Source: Ectobacillus panaciterrae DSM 19096 (GTDB lineage Bacteria; Bacillota; Bacilli; Bacillales; Bacillaceae_G). From it: a stretch of 64,000 nt of DNA. The notes under the pieces were generated by a model. That model saw only the letters and a program-made list of their open reading frames with translations. It was not told where the DNA came from and searched no databases. The position numbers and the translations under genes are program-made. Where the stretch lies: the NCBI RefSeq assembly GCF_000430785.1, contig NZ_AUMR01000018.1, forward strand, positions 1 through 64,000, given 5' to 3'. Positions 59,507 to 64,000 of the stretch are shown here, one piece after another; the first letter of the stretch is position 1; every line of letters begins with the position of its first letter.

Positions 59507-60106
59507 ATGATTTCTAACATCATTAATCAATTGCTGGAAATTTTTATGAGCTTAGGCTACTTTGGAATTGCGCTTGGGCTTATGATTGAAGTCATTCCAA
59601 GTGAAATTGTCCTTTCATATGCGGGCTATCTTGTGGCGAAGGGACAAATCAATTTCGTAGAAGCTGTCATAGCCGGTACAATTGGCGGAACGTTAGCGCA
59701 AATCTTTTTATATTGGCTCGGCTATTACGGCGGACGTCCGATTGTAGAGAAATACGGCAAGTATTTATTAATTAAGAAGCATCATTTAGATGTAGCAGAA
59801 AGCTGGTTCAATAAGTACGGTGTCGGAGTGATTTTTTCGGCACGCTTCATTCCTGTTGTAAGACATGCTATTTCTATACCGGCTGGTCTTGCTAAAATGC
59901 CTTTGTTGAAATTTACAGTATATACAGTTCTTGCGATTGTTCCGTGGTCTATCTTTTTCATTTATTTAGGTGAGAAGCTAGGGGCAAACTGGCGGCATAT
60001 TAAAGAATATGCGGCTCCTTATACGCCATACTTTATTGGAGGCGCCCTGCTATTTATTGCTATTTATACTGTATATATGATGAAGAAAAAAAGGGCGGTT
60101 CGTTAA
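59507..60106 (+). CDS. DedA-family membrane protein
   Basis: A 199-residue DedA protein with about five helices. FGIALGLMIEVIPSEIVLSYAGYL carries the family Glu, and FSARFIPVVRHAISIPAGLAKM the conserved R-x-x-P-x-x-R-h region. DedA proteins include undecaprenyl-phosphate and phospholipid translocases (UptA-like). ATTGAGGGGAAGTAT precedes the ATG. Single gene with terminator. Confidence 0.92.
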   Translation: MISNIINQLLEIFMSLGYFGIALGLMIEVIPSEIVLSYAGYLVAKGQINFVEAVIAGTIGGTLAQIFLYWLGYYGGRPIVEKYGKYLLIKKHHLDVAESWFNKYGVGVIFSARFIPVVRHAISIPAGLAKMPLLKFTVYTVLAIVPWSIFFIYLGEKLGANWRHIKEYAAPYTPYFIGGALLFIAIYTVYMMKKKRAVR

Positions 60107-60138
60107 AGCTGTTGGGTTTCCAACAGCTTTTTTTGTTC
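60105..60138 (+). terminator. Terminator of the dedA-family gene
   Basis: AAAGCTGTTGG..CCAACAGCTTTTTTT. Confidence 0.9.
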
Positions 60139-60192
60139 TAAAGAAGAGCGGTTGTCCATATTGTGTAGTAAAAAAGACAAGCGGAGGAGCAC

Positions 60193-61587
60193 ATGAAAGG
60201 ATCACCGTTTATAAGGGGTACTTTATTTTTGACCATGTCTACCATGATTTCCAAAATGCTTGGATTCGTGTACGTTATTCCGTTCACTGCGATGGTGGGA
60301 ACGAGCGGATACGTCTTATATACATATGCTTACCGGCCATACACCATCATGCTGAGCATTGCCACCATGGGGTTGCCGCTGGCCGTTTCCAAAATGGTAT
60401 CAAAATACAATCAGCTGGGTGATTATCATACAGTTAAAAGAGTGTTAAGAAGCGGTGTTGTATTCATGATTTGCATGGGAATTCTGTCCTTCCTGCTGCT
60501 TTATATGCTGGCGCCGATGCTCGCGGCATTGGTTATTGATAATGGAGATGGAACAGGAAACAGCGTACAAGCTGTTACATACAATATTCAGATTGTGAGC
60601 TTTGCCTTGCTGCTAGTGCCGGTTATGAGCCTGCTGCGCGGGTTTTTTCAAGGGTTCCAGTCCATGGGGCCTTCTGCAGCAAGCGTTGTTGTAGAGCAGC
60701 TCTTTCGTGTATTGACGATTCTTATTGGTACGCTCGCCGTGATTCGTATTTACAAGGAAACGACCAGCATGGCAGTAGGTGTCGCTACATTCGGAGCCTT
60801 TATCGGAGCGGGTGCGGGAATTGGTGTCCTGCTTTTCTTTTATATGAAACGGCGCCCGTATTTAAAGATGAAAGAAAAAACGAGCATTCCAGCTGCAAAT
60901 GTATCATTTTTTAAGCTGTATAAAGAGCTGTTCACATATTCAATCCCTTTTGTTATTGTTGGTTTGTCGATTCCAATGTATCAAACGGCGGATACCTTTA
61001 CGATCAACCAATTGCTTATGAATATCGGCTATCAGCAAGCGGAGGCCGAGAAAGTAAATGCAATTATCGGTCTTGTGCAAATGATCGTGCTCATACCTGT
61101 TTCACTTGCAACTGCGTTCAGCATGTCCCTTGTGCCGGAAATGACAAAGGCATTTACGGCAGGAAACTATGAATTATTATACAAACACTTTACACGCACC
61201 AATCTTTTTGTTGTGATGGTAACTTTGCCGGCTGCTCTTGGAATGATGCTATTGGCAGAGCCGGTATATACTCTTTTATTTGGAGTGAAAAATGACCCTC
61301 TTCTTGGAGGAGAAGTGCTTCGATATTATGCGTCTTCCTGCATTTTATTTTCGTTGTTTTCCGTAACGGCTGCGATGCTGCAAGGCATTAACCAGCAGCG
61401 TAAAACAGTGATTGGCTTGCTCATCGGTTTGACATTAAAAGTGATATTGAATGGGCTTCTTATTCCACATTTCGATTATGTCGGTTCTATCATCGCCACG
61501 TACTGCGGCTACACATTTTCTGTACTCTTTAATCTATGGTTATTATATCGTCACATAGGAAAATATATGGAAAATGGGAAGGGATAA
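60193..61587 (+). CDS. MOP-family flippase (SpoVB/YtgP/MurJ-like), short form
   Basis: A 464-residue polytopic protein with about twelve helices. SPFIRGTLFLTMSTMISKMLG and MGLPLAVSKMVSKYNQLGD near the N-terminus are typical of Bacillus YtgP/SpoVB polysaccharide or lipid II flippases. Those usually run 515-545 residues with fourteen helices; here the gene stops after helix twelve and a terminator follows at once, so it is either a short subfamily or C-terminally truncated. CGGAGGAGCAC precedes the ATG. Confidence 0.88.
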   Translation: MKGSPFIRGTLFLTMSTMISKMLGFVYVIPFTAMVGTSGYVLYTYAYRPYTIMLSIATMGLPLAVSKMVSKYNQLGDYHTVKRVLRSGVVFMICMGILSFLLLYMLAPMLAALVIDNGDGTGNSVQAVTYNIQIVSFALLLVPVMSLLRGFFQGFQSMGPSAASVVVEQLFRVLTILIGTLAVIRIYKETTSMAVGVATFGAFIGAGAGIGVLLFFYMKRRPYLKMKEKTSIPAANVSFFKLYKELFTYSIPFVIVGLSIPMYQTADTFTINQLLMNIGYQQAEAEKVNAIIGLVQMIVLIPVSLATAFSMSLVPEMTKAFTAGNYELLYKHFTRTNLFVVMVTLPAALGMMLLAEPVYTLLFGVKNDPLLGGEVLRYYASSCILFSLFSVTAAMLQGINQQRKTVIGLLIGLTLKVILNGLLIPHFDYVGSIIATYCGYTFSVLFNLWLLYRHIGKYMENGKG

Positions 61588-61615
61588 AAACAGGGCAAAA
61601 TGCTCTGTTTTTTCT
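61586..61615 (+). terminator. Terminator of the flippase gene
   Basis: AAACAGGGCA..TGCTCTGTTTTTT. Confidence 0.85.
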
Positions 61616-61767
61616 TTTTGAAATGTAAAAAACCGAAAAAATATATTTTGATTTAAGTTTCAAAAGCATTTTTCTATTGAAATTTTGGGAGTTGTTGCAT
61701 ATGCTTGAAAGGGTCTTATATTAAAGAAAGGTTGCGTGCTGTATGTAAAAGAATCGGGGTGAAAATG

Positions 61768-62706
61768 ATGTTAAACATTTATTTAACAGATGAAAACGGC
61801 AAAGTGCAGGAGATTGAAGAAATTCAAAAGGGATGCTGGATTAATGCTCTGCATCCGACAGAAGAAGAGATTCAATTTCTAATTGAATCATTGAATCTGG
61901 AACTGGACTTCATTAAAGACCCACTGGATGATGAGGAGCGCTCTCGTATTGAGAAGGAAGATAACAATACGCTGATTATCGTCGATATTCCCACTGTCCG
62001 TCATGATGAAGAGGGCAATTCGATTTATGATACAATTCCAATCGGTATGATCGTTATGCCGGACTGCTTTGTTACAATTTGCTTGGAAGAAAATCCTGTT
62101 TTTGAACGATTTATTAATCAGAAAATTAAAGGGTTTTATACATTTAAGAAAACACGTTTTGTGCTGCAGCTCTTATATATAATTTCTACTTATTATTTGC
62201 GTTATCTGAAGCAAATTAACCGCAAGACGGATGATTTGGAGCATGTGCTTAATAAATCGATGAAAAACAAAGAGATTTTCACATTGCTTGCGCTTGAAAA
62301 AAGCTTAGTTTACTTTACCACCTCTCTGAAAGCGAACAAGATCGTTATCCAGAAACTTATGCGAAACGAATATTTGCGTATGTATGAGGATGATCAGGAT
62401 TTGCTTGAAGATGTGTTAATTGAAAATAAACAGGCCATCGAGATGGCGGAAATATACAGTGTCATTTTGAACGGCATGATGAATACGTTTGGTTCTGTAA
62501 TCAGCAATAACCTAAACAGCGTGATGAAGTTTCTTACGTCCATTACGATCGTTCTATCGCTGCCTACGATGGTAGCGAGCTTTTTTGGAATGAACGTGCC
62601 TATTCCGTTTCAAGGGTATAAGCATGCATTTGGCATCATTATGGTCATCGCAGCCGCGTTATCTTGCACGACAGCGTTCATTTTTTGGAAGAAACGTTAC
62701 TTTTAG
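61768..62706 (+). CDS. corA: CorA-family divalent cation (Mg2+) transporter
   Basis: A 312-residue CorA: a large N-terminal cytoplasmic domain (LDDEERSRIEKEDNNTLIIVDIP) and two C-terminal helices with the selectivity motif FFGMNVP in place of the canonical YGMNF; the last residues (KKRYF) are basic as usual. Start taken at the ATG 61768, six bases after GGGGTG; a preceding ATG and a longer upstream frame are less likely. Transports Mg2+, possibly Co2+ or Ni2+. Confidence 0.9.
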   Translation: MLNIYLTDENGKVQEIEEIQKGCWINALHPTEEEIQFLIESLNLELDFIKDPLDDEERSRIEKEDNNTLIIVDIPTVRHDEEGNSIYDTIPIGMIVMPDCFVTICLEENPVFERFINQKIKGFYTFKKTRFVLQLLYIISTYYLRYLKQINRKTDDLEHVLNKSMKNKEIFTLLALEKSLVYFTTSLKANKIVIQKLMRNEYLRMYEDDQDLLEDVLIENKQAIEMAEIYSVILNGMMNTFGSVISNNLNSVMKFLTSITIVLSLPTMVASFFGMNVPIPFQGYKHAFGIIMVIAAALSCTTAFIFWKKRYF

Positions 62707-62710
62707 TATG

Positions 62711-62745
62711 GGAAATCCGCTGAACTACAGCGGATTTTTTTTTAT
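62711..62745 (+). terminator. Terminator of corA
   Basis: AAATCCGCTG..CAGCGGATTTTTTTTT. Confidence 0.9.
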
Positions 62746-62805
62746 ATTTTTCTTGTTCCTTTTGCATGAAAGGGATACAATAACATACTGCAAGGAGGAT
62801 TTATT

Positions 62806-63699
62806 ATGGACATATTTCATTTACCAAAATCGCTGCTGCAAATGAATACGATTTTCATCTCTATTTTGATTGAAGCACTGCCTTTCGTCTTGATCGGCGT
62901 ATTCATTTCCGGTATTATTCAAATGTTTGTAACAGAAAGTATAATCGCAAGGATCATGCCGAAAAATCGGTTTCTTGCGGTCTTGCTGGCAGTATTCTTA
63001 GGTATGATGTTTCCGGGCTGCGAATGCGGGATTGTACCGATTGTGCGCCGCCTCATTGGAAAAGGCGTGCCACCTTATGCAGGTATTGCGTTTATGCTGA
63101 CAGGACCTATTATTAACCCTGTTGTCTTATTCGCTACATATGTTGCATTTGGAAGCAGCATTAGAATGGTTATTTTTCGTTCGGTTACAGCGATTGTAGT
63201 TGCACTTATTGTAGGAATCGTATTATCGTTTATGTCTGAAGATCGTCCGTTAAAGGATGATCATTTTCCGCCGGTCAAGCACATGCATTCCATTAAAACG
63301 AAGCTGTGGGACGTATGTACGCATGCGGTAGAAGAATTTTTCTCAATGGGGAAATACTTAGTTATCGGTTCACTTATTGCAGCAAGTGTGCAAACATATG
63401 TGAAAACATCCACACTGCTATCAATTGGACAAGGTCCGTTTTCGTCCTCAGCAGTCATGATGGGCTTGGCATTTATATTGTCTCTTTGTTCGGAAGCTGA
63501 TGCATTTATCGCTTCTTCGTTCCAAAGCACATTTTCAACAGCTTCACTTGTTGCTTTTCTCGTGTTTGGACCGATGGTAGACATTAAAAATACACTGATG
63601 ATGTTCGGTACTTTTAAAACGCGTTTTGTTGTCATTGTGATTGCATTAGTTACAGTAACGGTTTACGTGAGTTCATTAGTGCTTTATTTTGTGAGGTGA
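62806..63699 (+). CDS. COG0701/DUF318 (ArsP_1-type) permease, copy 2
   Basis: A 297-residue membrane protein paralogous to 47328-48308: MFPGCECGIVPIVRRLIGKGVP contains the CEC motif and SLCSEADAFIASSF the second signature, with VFGPMVDIKNTLMM. CAAGGAGG precedes the ATG. It is followed by its DUF1980 partner. No Zur box is visible upstream, unlike copy 1, so it may serve another metal or condition. Confidence 0.9.
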   Translation: MDIFHLPKSLLQMNTIFISILIEALPFVLIGVFISGIIQMFVTESIIARIMPKNRFLAVLLAVFLGMMFPGCECGIVPIVRRLIGKGVPPYAGIAFMLTGPIINPVVLFATYVAFGSSIRMVIFRSVTAIVVALIVGIVLSFMSEDRPLKDDHFPPVKHMHSIKTKLWDVCTHAVEEFFSMGKYLVIGSLIAASVQTYVKTSTLLSIGQGPFSSSAVMMGLAFILSLCSEADAFIASSFQSTFSTASLVAFLVFGPMVDIKNTLMMFGTFKTRFVVIVIALVTVTVYVSSLVLYFVR

Positions 63700-63703
63700 T
63701 TGT

Positions 63704-64000
63704 ATGTTTCGTGCTTATATTTTACTCGGATTTACATTTTTGATTGCACAGCTCCATATTTCAGGAAATATCACAAAATACATTAACATGAAATACGCGT
63801 ATTTATCGAAAAGCGCGGCTGTCATTATGGCATTTTTGACTGTTGTACAAGTTATTATGGCTTTTAAAAAGGACAATCATCACGATCATGGATGCAGCCA
63901 CCTGGATTGCGGATGCGGACACCATCCTCATGAGCAAGACCGATGGTGGAAGCGTGCAGGTGTGTATAGTCTTTTTCTTTTTCCGATTATATCTGGATTG
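63704..64000 (+). CDS. TIGR03943/DUF1980 putative permease subunit, copy 2 (cut by window edge)
   Basis: Open from ATG 63704 to the window end: 99 codons. Two helices (AYILLGFTFLIAQLHIS and AAVIMAFLTVVQVIMAF), then a Cys/His-rich loop NHHDHGCSHLDCGCGHHPHE (about residues 57-76) and the start of a third helix. The corresponding loop in copy 1 is much shorter (YHCECGNHS). The gene begins 5 bp after the permease stop, with GTGAGGTGAT as ribosome binding site. Confidence 0.88.
   Translation, partial: MFRAYILLGFTFLIAQLHISGNITKYINMKYAYLSKSAAVIMAFLTVVQVIMAFKKDNHHDHGCSHLDCGCGHHPHEQDRWWKRAGVYSLFLFPIISGL

Overview
The window is chromosomal DNA from an endospore-forming Bacillaceae bacterium of moderately low G+C, with strong purine-rich ribosome binding sites and frequent TTG/GTG starts. 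A glnQHMP operon, TnrA, two CotG/ExsB-type coat proteins beside CotH, FosB, Fur-regulated small-protein families and a Zur regulon point to Bacillus sensu lato, near the B. cereus group or a sister genus. I cannot fix the species from sequence alone. I saw no rRNA, tRNA, CRISPR array or prophage.

Layout. 1-0.3 kb: 3' end of a decayed IS200/IS605-type element; a second decayed copy lies inverted at 29.54-30.15 kb. 0.5-10.5 kb: cold-shock protein, an unknown protein, GlnRS, a MarR regulator with a heterodimeric ABC exporter, a TauE/SafE permease and a FAD monooxygenase. 10.6-12.4 kb: a leucine-type T-box in front of an amino-acid permease. 12.5-14.1 kb: debris (MarR and CutC remnants) around a yybP-ykoY manganese riboswitch and an FbpB-like small protein. 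14.3-18.8 kb: HD protein, small protein, M42 peptidase and a secreted PHB-depolymerase-type esterase. 19-27.3 kb: molybdenum island (moaA, moaB/mog, moeA, mobB, formate dehydrogenase, its DUF1641 partner and a lone modB). 27.4-29.5 kb: a possible leader-peptide attenuator, alpha/beta hydrolase, tnrA with a near-consensus TnrA box, and a small FbpA-type operon. 30.2-33.2 kb: glnQHMP, where glnQ appears to start at CTG. 33.4-37.2 kb: phosphatase, PCYCGC lipoprotein, Sco1, unknown gene, YkvI. 37.4-40.9 kb: fruRKA. 41-49.4 kb: Dps, then a zinc-limitation (Zur) island with zinc-independent S14, two COG0523 GTPases, a flavoprotein and a permease/DUF1980 pair, strewn with remnants of related zinc genes. 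49.5-56.5 kb: assorted enzymes, OppA, FosB, GNAT and a Nudix remnant. 56.5-59.3 kb: two Ser/Lys/Arg repeat coat proteins and the coat kinase CotH. 59.5-64 kb: DedA, MOP flippase, CorA and a second permease/DUF1980 pair cut by the window edge.

Two themes stand out. First, a roughly 180-bp dispersed repeat with TATATA-type inverted ends occurs at least six times (two nearly full head-to-tail copies, one inverted copy, one fused dimer and truncated copies), twice next to broken genes. Second, gene decay is common: MarR, CutC, CobW (twice), ZnuA-like, OppA-like and Nudix remnants are present, and two of these look like in-frame or near-in-frame internal deletions that keep both ends of the parent protein. 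The best candidate for under-described biology is the Zur island, which couples an uncharacterised flavoprotein and a permease/DUF1980 pair to zinc starvation.
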